Shown here one piece after another: positions 1-8,924 of a DNA stretch of 64,000 nucleotides. Origin of the DNA: Aerococcus sp. UBA6277 (lineage in GTDB: Bacteria > Bacillota > Bacilli > Lactobacillales > Aerococcaceae); contig NZ_DJUR01000036.1 of assembly GCF_002440555.1 (NCBI RefSeq), positions 11,434-75,433 on the forward strand. Direction: 5' to 3'. Each line of letters starts with the position of its first letter. Position 1 is the first letter of the stretch. The notes below the pieces were generated by a model. That model had not been told where the DNA came from. It saw only the letters and a list, made by a program, of their open reading frames with translations, and did not search any database. The position numbers and the translations under genes are program-made.

Positions 1-613
1 CGTATAAGATTGGTTTTGTTGTCAAAAGGAACATGCGGTCAATAAATGGCTGTTCTTCTTCAGTAAAAGTCACTGTTCGAGCTGATTTACCAGCTTCAAG
101 TACCTCTTTTACCTTAGCTAAAGCGTTGGCTTCAACGATTGCATCATGGTCTTTCGATTTAGCCATTTTAACTGCTTTTTCATAGCGTTTATTGACTGTT
201 TCTAAGTCAGATAAGATTAATTCTAGGTTAATTGTTTCAATATCGTCAGCTGGATCTACTTTTCCAGAAACGTGGGTGATATTTCCATCTTCAAAACAAC
301 GAACTACATGGATAATCGCATCTACTTCACGAATGTTGGCTAAGAATTTGTTTCCTAACCCCTCACCCTTACTTGCCCCTTTAACAATTCCGGCAATATC
401 CGTAAATTCAAAAGTTGTTGGGACAGTTTTCTTTGGTACGTAGATTTCAGTAAGTGTTTGTAGACGGCTATCTGGTACCTCTACAACCCCCACATTCGGG
501 TCGATTGTTGCAAAGGGATAGTTTGCAGCTTCTACTTGAGATTTTGTGATTGCATTAAATAAGGTAGATTTTCCCACGTTTGGTAATCCTACAATTCCGG
601 CAGTTAAGGCCAT
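1..613 (-). CDS. ychF: Redox-regulated ATPase YchF (5' part only)
   Basis: The window cuts this gene; about the first 204 codons are visible, read leftwards from an ATG at 613. The protein opens [19 protein letters not shown], with the P-loop GLPNVGKST at residues 9-17 and a DIAG G3 motif near residue 70 followed by [13 protein letters not shown], which is typical of the OBG/YchF family. YchF is a ribosome-associated P-loop NTPase that prefers ATP. An in-frame stop lies just upstream of the ATG, so the start is fixed, although its ribosome site is weak. It is probably the last gene of the soj-parB-DUF951 group. The C-terminal TGS domain is outside the window. Confidence 0.95.
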   Translation of the reverse strand, partial: MALTAGIVGLPNVGKSTLFNAITKSQVEAANYPFATIDPNVGVVEVPDSRLQTLTEIYVPKKTVPTTFEFTDIAGIVKGASKGEGLGNKFLANIREVDAIIHVVRCFEDGNITHVSGKVDPADDIETINLELILSDLETVNKRYEKAVKMAKSKDHDAIVEANALAKVKEVLEAGKSARTVTFTEEEQPFIDRMFLLTTKPILY

Positions 614-731
614 TTCTTCACGCTACTTTCTTTATTAAGGGTATTTTTTCTTTATTTCTATCATTTAAGTCATTTTGATGATTGAAAACTCGAACACATC
701 AGACCAATATAGGCAATACTTGTATTAACCC

Positions 732-941
732 CTAGTTATTGTCTGCGGGTTGAATGATTTTCTTCATTTTCTTTTCAAATTCACGGCGTGGCATCATGAC
801 TGATTGACCACAACCTTGACATTTAATGCGGATATCCGCACCTAAACGAATGATTTTCCAAGCATTTTCACCACAAGGGTGTTGTTTTTTCATTTGCACG
901 ATATCGTGCATGCCATATTCTTTGTCTCCCAAGACATACAC
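732..941 (-). CDS. DUF951 family small zinc-ribbon-like protein
   Basis: This 69-residue protein has HDIVQMKKQHPCGENAWKI, then IRIKCQGCGQSVMMPRREFE, the signature of DUF951 proteins found next to parB in Firmicutes. Three cysteines (one in HPCG, two in CQGC) could form part of a metal or nucleic-acid site, but the function is unknown. The listed start is a GTG two bases beyond the parB stop. An ATG at 913 (MHDIVQMKK) would match the usual length of the family equally well. The tight spacing suggests co-transcription with parB and ychF. Confidence 0.85.
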   Translation of the reverse strand: MYVLGDKEYGMHDIVQMKKQHPCGENAWKIIRLGADIRIKCQGCGQSVMMPRREFEKKMKKIIQPADNN

Positions 942-943
942 CT

Positions 944-1927
944 CTAATCTTCAAATTCAATATTTAAAATATCTAGAATACGGGTTAAATCTTCTTCAGA
1001 AAGGTATTCGATTTCGATTTTACCGCGTTTTCCGCGACTATTGATTTGGACATTCGTCCCAAATTTATCCATTAACCGGTCTTCGCTTTCGCGGATATAA
1101 GGTGGCACGACTTCTTTCTTGCCGTCGTCTTTTTTTATATCCTTGTCCGCTGGCTCATTTAAGGCTTGTACCATTTTCTCCAATTGGCGAACGGTAATGC
1201 CTTCTGCAACAACCTTCTTAGCTAGACTTGATTGGTCTTTTTTCGATTTTAACCCTAAAATAGTCCGGGCCTGACCTGCTGATAAAGCACCTGATTGCAC
1301 TAGGGCTTTGATATCGTCACTCAAACCTAGTAAACGTAAATGGTTGGTGATATAAGTTCTGGATTTCCCAAGCCGTTTAGCAGCTTCATCTTGTGTAATG
1401 GCTAAAACATCAATCAATTGTTGGTAAGCCATAGCTTCTTCTAGGGCAGTTAGGTTTTCACGTTGTAAGTTCTCGATGATAGACGCTTCAATCATCTGTT
1501 CATCAGAAAATTCACGTACAATGGCTGGAACTGTCGTTAAACCGGCGATTTTAGACGCACGAAAACGACGTTCACCAGCAATAATTTCATACCCTTTCAC
1601 CGCAGATTTACGTAGGGTAATCGGCTGAAAAATGCCTTGCTCTTGAATCGATTTGGCCAAGTCGTTCAAGGCATCTTCATCAAATTGGTGTCGGGGTTGG
1701 TAAGGGTTTGGACGAATATCTTCAACACTGATCTCCTGCACCATTTTGTCAGTCGCAGTGGCTTCAACAGTCGCTTCACTTGTAGTTTGCTTACTTGTTT
1801 CGGCTGTATCTTTTACGTCAACTTGCTCTTGGTCTGTCTCATCCTGGGTAAAAAGTGCTTCGCCGCCAAAAAAGGCATCAATCCCGCGGCCAAGTCCCTT
1901 ATTATGCTTATTTGTTTGTTTCGCCAT
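944..1927 (-). CDS. parB: Chromosome-partitioning protein ParB/Spo0J
   Basis: This 327-residue ParB binds parS and spreads as a CTP-dependent DNA clamp. Seen: KGLGRGIDAFFG at residues 10-21 (the N-terminal region that stimulates ParA), a Thr/Glu-rich linker to about residue 62, NPYQPR at 74-79, GERRFR at 118-123 (CTP pocket), ENLQREN at 152-158 and a helix-turn-helix around 179-200. The start overlaps the end of soj by 20 bp, so the two are translationally coupled. Its likely targets, four perfect parS copies, lie at 37.06-38.72 kb. The related noc gene, which often sits between rsmG and soj, is absent here. Confidence 0.97.
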   Translation of the reverse strand: MAKQTNKHNKGLGRGIDAFFGGEALFTQDETDQEQVDVKDTAETSKQTTSEATVEATATDKMVQEISVEDIRPNPYQPRHQFDEDALNDLAKSIQEQGIFQPITLRKSAVKGYEIIAGERRFRASKIAGLTTVPAIVREFSDEQMIEASIIENLQRENLTALEEAMAYQQLIDVLAITQDEAAKRLGKSRTYITNHLRLLGLSDDIKALVQSGALSAGQARTILGLKSKKDQSSLAKKVVAEGITVRQLEKMVQALNEPADKDIKKDDGKKEVVPPYIRESEDRLMDKFGTNVQINSRGKRGKIEIEYLSEEDLTRILDILNIEFED

Positions 1928-2684
1928 TATTTTCTAGCACTTCCTTTGCCAATTCCAGATACACTTCAGCACCACGAGAACGAATATCATAATCAATGAT
2001 GGATTGTCCATATGATGGTGCTTCAGACAGGCGCACATTTCGCGGAATCAAGGTCGTATACACTGCTTGACCAAAGTACTTCCGGACTTCTTCTACAACC
2101 TCGTTCGATAAGTTTGTTCTTGCATCATACATTGTCATTAAAACACCTTCAATTTTTAAGCTTGCATTGAAGTGTTTTTGAACTAATTGGATTGTGTTCA
2201 ATAATTGACTTAATCCTTCTAGTGCGTAGTATTCACTTTGTACTGGAATCAGTACGGAATCAGCACTGGTGAAGGCATTGATTGTCAAGTGACCTAGTGA
2301 AGGTGGACAGTCAATGAAGATATAGTCATAGTCATTTCTAATTGATTGGATGGCTTCTTTCATCTTTTGTTCACGGTGGGAGATGCTGGTTAACTCAACC
2401 TCAGCCCCTGCCAATGAAATTGTTGCCGGTACAACAGAAAGGTTCTCGCGTGATGAAGACACTACCGCGTCTTTTACGGCAACTTCGTTGATCAATACGT
2501 CATAAATGCTATTATCAACAGAACCCTTAGCAATCCCTAAACCACTGGTCGCATTCCCTTGCGCATCACTATCGATCAATAAAATTTTCTTTCCTTGATA
2601 GGCAAGTGCGGATGCTAAGTTGACAGTTGTTGTTGTCTTCCCGACACCACCTTTTTGATTGGCGACTGCGATTACTTTACCCAT
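1908..2684 (-). CDS. soj: ParA-family ATPase Soj
   Basis: This 258-residue ParA/Soj has the deviant Walker A motif KGGVGKTT at residues 11-18, and the A' region DSDAQGNATSGLG and IFIDCPPSLG Walker B region are both clear. Soj is the ATP-dependent partner of ParB in origin segregation and in bacilli also controls DnaA. It starts at an ATG behind a GGGGG ribosome site. A terminator separates it from rsmG upstream, so soj-parB probably has its own promoter in the short gap around 2690-2720; I could not pick a convincing -35. Confidence 0.97.
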   Translation of the reverse strand: MGKVIAVANQKGGVGKTTTTVNLASALAYQGKKILLIDSDAQGNATSGLGIAKGSVDNSIYDVLINEVAVKDAVVSSSRENLSVVPATISLAGAEVELTSISHREQKMKEAIQSIRNDYDYIFIDCPPSLGHLTINAFTSADSVLIPVQSEYYALEGLSQLLNTIQLVQKHFNASLKIEGVLMTMYDARTNLSNEVVEEVRKYFGQAVYTTLIPRNVRLSEAPSYGQSIIDYDIRSRGAEVYLELAKEVLENNGETNK

Positions 2685-2720
2685 TTTCTAACCCCCTACG
2701 TTGTATACATCATTTTCAAT

Positions 2721-2752
2721 AAAAAAGGAACGGAATGCGTTTCCGTTCCTTT
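2721..2752 (-). terminator. Intrinsic terminator of rsmG
   Basis: A perfect 12-bp stem (AAAGGAACGGAA at 2724-2735 with its complement at 2741-2752) closes a 5-nt loop. Read on the minus strand it is followed by a run of T, so it should end the rsmG transcript before soj. Confidence 0.85.
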
Positions 2753-2763
2753 CGCATTCATTC

Positions 2764-2783
2764 AAAATAGTTTGGACTATTTT
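2764..2783. repeat. Small perfect inverted repeat downstream of rsmG
   Basis: AAAATAGT, a TTGG loop and ACTATTTT form a perfect 8-bp stem between the rsmG stop and its terminator. It is AT-rich; its role is unknown. Confidence 0.4.
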
Positions 2784-2903
2784 TCGCAATATTATGCTTG
2801 TCATGTCGTCTATTCTTTTCCATTGTACCAAAAAAGCCTCTATATTGTTTAAAGAATTCTATTATCAAATAAAATACCTTTACTGAGTATAGCTTTCAAT
2901 TAA

Positions 2904-3620
2904 CTATAATGGACTTTTCGCTGGTTTTCCTGGCTTACGCGGATATTTATTTGGTGTTTCTTTTGGTTTTTCAATCCGTAGAATATGGCGTTCGCCTGCT
3001 TCAGCTGGCAGGTCAAATTGAATATCTTCCGCAAACTTACCGCCTAAAATAGCAATGGCATGTTTGGCTTCTTCGATTTCATCATCTGATTTTTGCGCTT
3101 TCATAGCTAGAAATTGGCCGTCCTTTTTCACTAGAGGTAAACAAAATTCTGCTAGCAAGTTGAGGCGGGCTACTGCTCTAGCTGTTGCAAAGTCGAATTG
3201 GCCGCGGAATTGTAGGTTTTGACCAAAGGTTTCAGCGCGATCGTGGTAGGCATGCACACCTTCTAAACCAAGTTCATTCACCACTTCATTGATAAAGTTG
3301 ATGCGTTTATTCAATGAATCAACAATGGTGATGTCTAAGTTTGGCAAGGCAATTTTCAGTGGAATACTTGGGAAACCAGCTCCTGAACCTACATCCACCA
3401 AGCGATATTCCTGGTCAGCCATCTCTACATGCATGGCTACAGTCAGCGAATCATAGAAATGCTTCAAATAAACTTCTTCTAATGCCGTAATCGCTGTTAA
3501 ATTAATTTTTTCATTCCATTCAACTAATAACTCGAAATAACGGTTAAATTGTGCCATTTGTTGGTCATTTAGTTGGATCCCAGCTTCAGCAAGGCTACTT
3601 TTAAATTGTTCTGGATTCAT
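2904..3620 (-). CDS. rsmG: 16S rRNA (guanine-N7) methyltransferase RsmG
   Basis: This 238-residue SAM-dependent enzyme (also called GidB) methylates N7 of G527 (E. coli numbering) in 16S rRNA. Seen: [10 protein letters not shown] at about residues 35-44, the SAM loop DVGSGAGFP at 76-84, and FATARAV further on. The C-terminus ends in a Pro/Lys-rich tail ([15 protein letters not shown]) common to this family. It lies between mnmG and soj as in most Firmicutes. It is transcribed from a promoter near 3770, behind a leader containing a small open frame (3657-3725). Confidence 0.97.
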   Translation of the reverse strand: MNPEQFKSSLAEAGIQLNDQQMAQFNRYFELLVEWNEKINLTAITALEEVYLKHFYDSLTVAMHVEMADQEYRLVDVGSGAGFPSIPLKIALPNLDITIVDSLNKRINFINEVVNELGLEGVHAYHDRAETFGQNLQFRGQFDFATARAVARLNLLAEFCLPLVKKDGQFLAMKAQKSDDEIEEAKHAIAILGGKFAEDIQFDLPAEAGERHILRIEKPKETPNKYPRKPGKPAKSPL

Positions 3621-3656
3621 AATCGTCTACTTTCTATATTGAATTCTGAGGCCATA

Positions 3657-3725
3657 TTAAATACTTGGTAAAATGCTTTCCCATTCTTCTATTTCATTTA
3701 CATGGAAAATAAAACGTTTTAGCAT
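3657..3725 (-). CDS. 22-codon open frame in the rsmG leader (small peptide or gene remnant)
   Basis: A 22-codon frame starts at an ATG with a strong AAAGGAG ribosome site about 8 nt away and ends 36 bp before rsmG. It begins MLKRFIFHVNEIEEWESIL. The first 15 residues resemble, by memory only, the start of DsrE-like proteins of lactobacilli (M-K-x-x-F-H-x-x-E-x-x-x-W), which are about 110 residues long. It may be a decayed gene whose 5' end survives, or a true leader peptide coupled to rsmG. Function not known. Confidence 0.35.
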   Translation of the reverse strand: MLKRFIFHVNEIEEWESILPSI

Positions 3726-3763
3726 ATGACTACTCCTTTTCGATTCAATTCCCAATGTTTTCT

Positions 3764-3800
3764 CAATCAAATTATAGCATAGCCCGCTTTTTAAAAGAAG
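3764..3800 (-). promoter_or_regulatory. Probable promoter of the rsmG transcript
   Basis: On the minus strand an extended -10 element TGCTATAAT lies at 3779-3771. The -35 is poor, but the TGn extension can compensate. It lies between the mnmG terminator and the small open frame before rsmG. Confidence 0.5.
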
Positions 3801-3898
3801 ATAAGGTCCTTGAAGAACACAAATTATAATAGACCCGAAATGATGCCCATCACAGACCATTTGACTGTAAATATGATGCACTATTGATGATAAATCAC

Positions 3899-3934
3899 AA
3901 AAAGCTATCCCTATTTTCTGGGATAGCTTTTTTT
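3899..3934. terminator. Bidirectional terminator after mnmG
   Basis: A perfect 13-bp stem (AAAAAGCTATCCC at 3899-3911 with its complement at 3920-3932) with an 8-nt loop. T runs follow the stem on both strands, with five T on the minus strand after mnmG. Confidence 0.9.
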
Positions 3935-3948
3935 AATGTACTTACTGG

Positions 3949-5850
3949 TTAAACGCGTGCTACATGCCCGCCTTGTAAGTAAACCATAATAATGGATACA
4001 TCTGCTGGGTTTACCCCTGATACACGACTGGCTTGTGCCAAAGTACGTGGGCCGATTTCTTTCAATCGTTGACGCGCTTCGGTGGCTAAGCTGTCGATGG
4101 CATCCCAATCGATGTCAGCTGGAATTTCTTTTTGCTCTAAACGATGTAATTTTTCTACTTTACGTTGTTCTTTCACAATATAGCCAGCATATTTGATTTG
4201 GATTTCAACTTGTTCTAATACTTGACGTGATAAATCCTTGTCGCTTGGGGCAAATTTAAGGATATCATCAATTTTAAGCTCTGGACGACGTAGTAAGTCA
4301 CTCGCCATAATACCATCTTTTAAAGCTGCAGAATTTTTCTCTGCAAGGTAGTCTTGTAATTCTTGAGTTGGTTTCAAGCGAACATTGGCTAAACGGTCTA
4401 ACTCTTCAGCAACCTCTGCTTGGTTTGATTTATATAAGTTGTATTGTTCTTCAGATACTAAACCAAATTCATAACCTTTTTCAGTTAGACGAGTATCAGC
4501 GTTGTCATGACGTAATAATAAACGGTATTCAGCACGTGATGTTAATAATCGATACGGTTCAGTTGTCCCTTTTGTGACTAAGTCATCGATCATTACCCCA
4601 ATATAGCCTTGGTCACGGCCAATAACAAATGGTTCTTCGCCGCGGATTTTTAGGACGGCATTGATTCCTGCGTATAAACCTTGACCAGCAGCTTCTTCAT
4701 AACCAGAAGTACCATTTGTTTGACCAGCTGTAAATAAGTTGGCCACTTGTTTTGTCTCTAAGTTTACTTTCAATTGGTTTGGTTTCACCACATCGTACTC
4801 AATGGCATAGCCGTTACGCATGATACGTGCATCTTCCAAGCCTTTAATTGAATGAATCATGTCATTTTGAACGTCTTCTGGTAGTGAAGTTGAAAGTCCT
4901 TGGACATAGATTTCTTCGTTGTCTAACCCTTCAGGTTCAAGGAAGATTTGGTGTTTTGGTTTATCTGCAAAACGCACAATCTTATCTTCAATTGACGGGC
5001 AGTAACGGGCACCTACACCCTCAACAATCCCTGTAAACATCGGTGCACGGTGTAAGTTTTCACGAATCGTTCCATGGGTTGCTTCATTAGTATAAGTCAA
5101 GAAACATGGGACTTGGTCTACTAATGGTAAGTAATCCGCGTCTTTAGACATGAATGAAAAATGATTCGGTGCATCATCACCCGGTTGTATTTCCGTTGCC
5201 TCATAGTTGATCGTACGTTTATCCACGCGTGGCGGTGTACCCGTTTTAAAGCGGGCAATATCAAAACCATATTTTTCCGCCATATTCCCAGTCAATTTCT
5301 CAGCTGGTTGCGAGTTGTTTGGACCTGAAGAATATTTTAATTCTCCAATAATAATTTCACCACGGGCTGCCGTACCAGTTGTCAAAATAACAGCATCTGC
5401 ACGATAAATAGCACCTGTGTTGGTGATAATCCCTTTAACCGTATCATCTTCAATAATCAAGTCGTCTACTAAACCTTGTCGTAGGGTTAAGTGGTCTTGG
5501 TTTTCGATAGTTTTACGCATTTCTTTGGCGTATTCATCTTTATCTGCTTGCGCACGTAAGGCACGGACAGCTGGTCCCTTACCTGTATTTAGCATACGCA
5601 TTTGGATATAGGTCTTATCAATATTGCGGCCCATTTCACCACCGAGGGCGTCGATTTCTCTGACAACTACCCCTTTAGCCGGTCCCCCAATTGACGGGTT
5701 ACATGGCATAAAGGCCACCATATCAATATTAATCGTGATCAACATGGTTTCAGCCCCCATACGCGCTGCGGCTAAGGCTGCTTCACTACCTGCATGCCCT
5801 GCACCAACTACAATGACATCATATTTGCCTGCTTCATAAGTTTGCATCAT
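3949..5850 (-). CDS. mnmG: tRNA uridine 5-carboxymethylaminomethyl modification enzyme MnmG
   Basis: This 633-residue FAD protein (GidA) works with MnmE to modify U34 of tRNAs that read two-codon boxes. Seen: the dinucleotide fold GAGHAG at residues 16-21, the conserved cysteine in [13 protein letters not shown] (C50), FKTGTPPRV, and the [13 protein letters not shown] flavin region. The length matches the family. Two Met codons begin the frame; either could start. It lies 21 bp downstream of mnmE, forming the usual mnmE-mnmG pair. Confidence 0.97.
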   Translation of the reverse strand: MMQTYEAGKYDVIVVGAGHAGSEAALAAARMGAETMLITINIDMVAFMPCNPSIGGPAKGVVVREIDALGGEMGRNIDKTYIQMRMLNTGKGPAVRALRAQADKDEYAKEMRKTIENQDHLTLRQGLVDDLIIEDDTVKGIITNTGAIYRADAVILTTGTAARGEIIIGELKYSSGPNNSQPAEKLTGNMAEKYGFDIARFKTGTPPRVDKRTINYEATEIQPGDDAPNHFSFMSKDADYLPLVDQVPCFLTYTNEATHGTIRENLHRAPMFTGIVEGVGARYCPSIEDKIVRFADKPKHQIFLEPEGLDNEEIYVQGLSTSLPEDVQNDMIHSIKGLEDARIMRNGYAIEYDVVKPNQLKVNLETKQVANLFTAGQTNGTSGYEEAAGQGLYAGINAVLKIRGEEPFVIGRDQGYIGVMIDDLVTKGTTEPYRLLTSRAEYRLLLRHDNADTRLTEKGYEFGLVSEEQYNLYKSNQAEVAEELDRLANVRLKPTQELQDYLAEKNSAALKDGIMASDLLRRPELKIDDILKFAPSDKDLSRQVLEQVEIQIKYAGYIVKEQRKVEKLHRLEQKEIPADIDWDAIDSLATEARQRLKEIGPRTLAQASRVSGVNPADVSIIMVYLQGGHVARV

Positions 5851-5871
5851 CTCATCCTTTCTACGCTTCTT

Positions 5872-7263
5872 TTATTTACCTAAACAGAATTGACTGAATA
5901 GTTGTGTTAATAGTTCATCCGGTGCATTTTCACCAATAATTTCACCTAAAATCTCCCAAGCACGGGTAAAGTCGATTTGAATCAAGTCAACTGGCATGCC
6001 CATATCAATCCCGTTTCTCACTTCGTCTAATGATTGACTAGCTTTTTGTAAAAGGTCTATATGACGCGCGTTAGAAACATAAGTCGCGTCTTTTTCCCCT
6101 GATTGTCCTGAGAAGAAGTAGTCTGCAATTTTCTCCTCTAAAGCGTCAATACCTTCTTGAGTCATCATAGACGTGGCAATGATTTCGTCCTCTTCAACCC
6201 ACTCTAACAGGGATTCTTTTAAAAGTTGGTTTGGTAAATCAATTTTATTCATGATAATAATTCGTTTATGGTCTTGGGTTAAGGCTAAAAGCTCGCGGTC
6301 ACCAGCTGTTAAGGCTTCAGATTGATTGAGCAATAATAACACCAATTCGGCTTCCGTTAAGGCCTTCTTCGATCGTTCCACACCAATACGCTCCACCACA
6401 TCTTCTGTGTCACGAATACCCGCTGTATCCACTAATTTCAAGGGTACCCCGCGGATATTGATATATTCTTCAACCGTGTCACGCGTTGTGCCTTCAATAT
6501 CCGTTACAATGGCCTTTTCTTCTCTTAATAAGGCATTCAGTAAGGAAGATTTCCCCACATTTGGACGACCCACAATGGCAGTTGAAATCCCGTCACGCAA
6601 GATTTTTCCTTGTTTAGCGGTTGATAATAAGCCATCAATTCGATCCTTGATAATAGTTGTCTTCTCACCCAATAATTTAAGGGTCATTTCTTCCACATCA
6701 TCGTATTCAGGATAGTCAATGTTTACTTCAACTTGCGCCAAGGTATTTAAGATGTCTTGACGTAAATTTTCGATTAAATTGGATAATTTTCCGTCCAACT
6801 GCTTCACAGCTAAATCCATTGACCGGTCCGTCTTGGCACGGATTAAATCCATCACAGCTTCTGCTTGGGTTAAGTCAATTCGCCCGTTGATAAAAGCACG
6901 TTTGGTGAATTCACCTGGTTCTGCTAGGGTAGCCCCTTCCCGCAAAACGAGTTCCAGCACGCGATTTGTCGCCACAATCCCACCATGGGTATTAATCTCA
7001 ACAATATCTTCACGCGTAAATGTTTTTGGTTCACGCATAACAGACACCATCACTTCGTCAATCTCTTGACCATCTTTTGGGTCCACAATATGGCCATAGT
7101 GAATGGTATGACTATCTTGCGTACTCAATTTTTTCTGACCTAATTTATAAACCTTATCTGCAATCGCTAGTGCGTCATCACCTGAAAGACGGACAATCCC
7201 AATCGCACCTTCGCCCGGCGCCGATGAAATAGCTGCAATTGTATCAAAACCACGAGTAATCAT
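5872..7263 (-). CDS. mnmE: tRNA modification GTPase MnmE
   Basis: This 463-residue protein has an N-terminal tetrahydrofolate-binding domain, a helical domain and an inserted G domain: GRPNVGKSS (G1), DIEGTTRDT (G2) and DTAGIRDT (G3), NKID (G4). It ends FCLGK, with the essential CxGK cysteine at residue 460. With MnmG it builds the 5-carboxymethylaminomethyl or related group on wobble uridine. The ATG is preceded by AAAGGAA. The leader upstream is about 130 nt long and unexplained (see 7300-7420). Confidence 0.97.
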   Translation of the reverse strand: MITRGFDTIAAISSAPGEGAIGIVRLSGDDALAIADKVYKLGQKKLSTQDSHTIHYGHIVDPKDGQEIDEVMVSVMREPKTFTREDIVEINTHGGIVATNRVLELVLREGATLAEPGEFTKRAFINGRIDLTQAEAVMDLIRAKTDRSMDLAVKQLDGKLSNLIENLRQDILNTLAQVEVNIDYPEYDDVEEMTLKLLGEKTTIIKDRIDGLLSTAKQGKILRDGISTAIVGRPNVGKSSLLNALLREEKAIVTDIEGTTRDTVEEYINIRGVPLKLVDTAGIRDTEDVVERIGVERSKKALTEAELVLLLLNQSEALTAGDRELLALTQDHKRIIIMNKIDLPNQLLKESLLEWVEEDEIIATSMMTQEGIDALEEKIADYFFSGQSGEKDATYVSNARHIDLLQKASQSLDEVRNGIDMGMPVDLIQIDFTRAWEILGEIIGENAPDELLTQLFSQFCLGK

Positions 7264-7299
7264 GAATATATTCCTTTCTATCTAATTTTATCTAATATT

Positions 7300-7425
7300 G
7301 TTTATATTTGTGCAAATAAAAAAGCGCCCAATCTACCCCTCCCATGGCCTGGTCGGACTAGAAAGACACTTTGACTGTCAAACTACTTTTTTATACATTC
7401 GGTATTATACGCAATCTCCATTTAA
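7300..7425 (-). promoter_or_regulatory. Promoter and long leader of mnmE-mnmG
   Basis: On the minus strand a GCGTATAAT box lies near 7405-7415, preceded by a weak -35 (TTTACT, 18-nt spacer). The transcript would carry about 130 nt before mnmE, including a near-palindrome TTTGACAGTCAAA and a G-rich stretch ending GGGCGC then six T. The pairing I can draw (GTCC with GGGC plus CC with GG) is weak, so an attenuator is only a possibility. Confidence 0.35.
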
Positions 7426-7473
7426 AAGTAAACAATAAAGTCTTCATTGAAGCAGAATATTTAAAGGCACAAA

Positions 7474-7505
7474 TAAGGGGTATGACACGACTGCCATACC
7501 CCTTA
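7474..7505 (-). terminator. Terminator-like hairpin after the GerMN lipoprotein gene
   Basis: A perfect 11-bp stem (TAAGGGGTATG at 7474-7484 with its complement at 7495-7505) just past the stop at 7518. The minus-strand tail is TTTGTG, a weak T run. Confidence 0.6.
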
Positions 7506-7517
7506 GCGTTATATGTT

Positions 7518-8753
7518 TTACTCTTCAATCATACTGGCGTTCATGACCGATTCGGGAATTTCAAATACTGGATTGGCTTCATTCAACCCTACTAGTCCGT
7601 CGATTTCAATAGGATCGCCATCGATACGCGGTTCAATATAGTCTGCATTATAGTAGCTCTTCAAACTAGCCATGATACTATTGAGCTTTTGCATACCCCA
7701 TTCGTCATCCGCCAAAGCTGTAATGCCAGACGAAAAGTCGACATAAAGCGTCTTTTCAAATGTTTCTTCATTTGTTTCAGTTGTTAAGCTTTGAATTGCT
7801 GCATCCGCTGGTAATAATTGCGGACGGCTGTCATTTTCGCTTTGGAATAGACTTGTAAAAGCTGCAGTCATATCATCATTGGTTGTGATATTGACCGACT
7901 CGTTAGCTTGTGTGTATCCATCTTTAGCTACTGGATAGTAGACTGAAACTGGTTCGGCCCAACCTTCAGTACTCAATTCAGCCAAATCTTGGACTACAGT
8001 ATACGGGGCATCCGGGTCTGTCGATTCACTTGAGGCATAAACTAAACCAACGCCGGCTGCATAATATTCTTTATTCACAAAATCACCCGTATCTTCAGTC
8101 ACTTCAATCGTGTCATATAGACCATTTTGAGTCGACATGGGGACACCAATCGCAGTGATTTCCCTAGTAGTACCAAGGCCTGTTTCCCAAGACTGACCTA
8201 ATGCTATAGGCCCTTCAAGTAAGGTCTCTGTATTTTCTGGATCAATTAAAGCTGCCGCATCTATCTTCTCATGCGCATAGTATTCCGGCTGAGTATAGAC
8301 CACACGCACCGCATCTTCAGTTACTTCTACCATCTCTAAAACAGATGTCCCGCCATTGTTCGTCCGCATATATATCGTATCGTCCTCAATATAATCATAG
8401 GTTCTACTAAAACTAGCATACTCATTCCCGGTACCCGCAAATTCACTGGCATAACCAGTTGTCAGGGGAAAATAATCAGCCACTGTTAAAGCGGACGTCA
8501 CTTCTGAGGATGAACTCTCACTTGCTTCATCATCCGTATCACTTTCTGCTTCTGGACTCGACTGACTGGATTGTGAATCTCCTGATGCATCATCATTGGC
8601 ACTATGACCAGCACTTGAGGATACTTGTTCAGACGAGGATGCCTCACTTTCATCATAAATCTCTACTGCATTATTAAACCAAGAACACGAACCTAACAGT
8701 AATGACGTACTCAATAGTAAAAACCATCTTGCTTTTTGTTTCATCTTTGACAC
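7518..8753 (-). CDS. Secreted lipoprotein with GerMN-like C-terminal domain
   Basis: This 411-residue protein has a signal peptide with lipobox LGSC (Cys23), then a Ser/Glu/Asp-rich linker to about residue 90, typical of a wall-spanning spacer. The C-terminal part (about 270-400) reads VYYPVAKDGY..., then LLPADAAIQSL and TLYVDFSSGI, which matches the GerMN fold of GerM-type proteins. In non-sporulating Firmicutes such lipoproteins are cell-surface proteins of poorly known role, sometimes linked to peptidoglycan. A GGGAGGT ribosome site lies 7 nt before the ATG. The GerMN call is from pattern memory. Confidence 0.7.
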   Translation of the reverse strand: MSKMKQKARWFLLLSTSLLLGSCSWFNNAVEIYDESEASSSEQVSSSAGHSANDDASGDSQSSQSSPEAESDTDDEASESSSSEVTSALTVADYFPLTTGYASEFAGTGNEYASFSRTYDYIEDDTIYMRTNNGGTSVLEMVEVTEDAVRVVYTQPEYYAHEKIDAAALIDPENTETLLEGPIALGQSWETGLGTTREITAIGVPMSTQNGLYDTIEVTEDTGDFVNKEYYAAGVGLVYASSESTDPDAPYTVVQDLAELSTEGWAEPVSVYYPVAKDGYTQANESVNITTNDDMTAAFTSLFQSENDSRPQLLPADAAIQSLTTETNEETFEKTLYVDFSSGITALADDEWGMQKLNSIMASLKSYYNADYIEPRIDGDPIEIDGLVGLNEANPVFEIPESVMNASMIEE

Positions 8754-8875
8754 CTCCCAGAATCAATCATGAATACCTTTATCACTTTTATTGTATTCTT
8801 TTTCATAACAAAGTTAAAGAGATACGATAAAACTTAAGTCGATCTTAAAGATTCAAGCAATTAAATCGCACAAAT

Positions 8876-8902
8876 AAAAACCCCCAGCACACAGCCGGGG
8901 GT
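8876..8902 (-). terminator. Intrinsic terminator of the MscS-like gene
   Basis: On the minus strand the stem ACCCCCGGC / GCTGGGGGT with a TGTGT loop is followed by TTTTTATTT. The stop codon at 8925 is 22 bp upstream. Confidence 0.9.
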
Positions 8903-8924
8903 AAAATCTTATCTTATATGATGA

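Noticed and set aside
7300..7400. SRP RNA or other known small RNA upstream of mnmE
   Set aside because: No conserved GGAAG-type SRP loop and no convincing fold.
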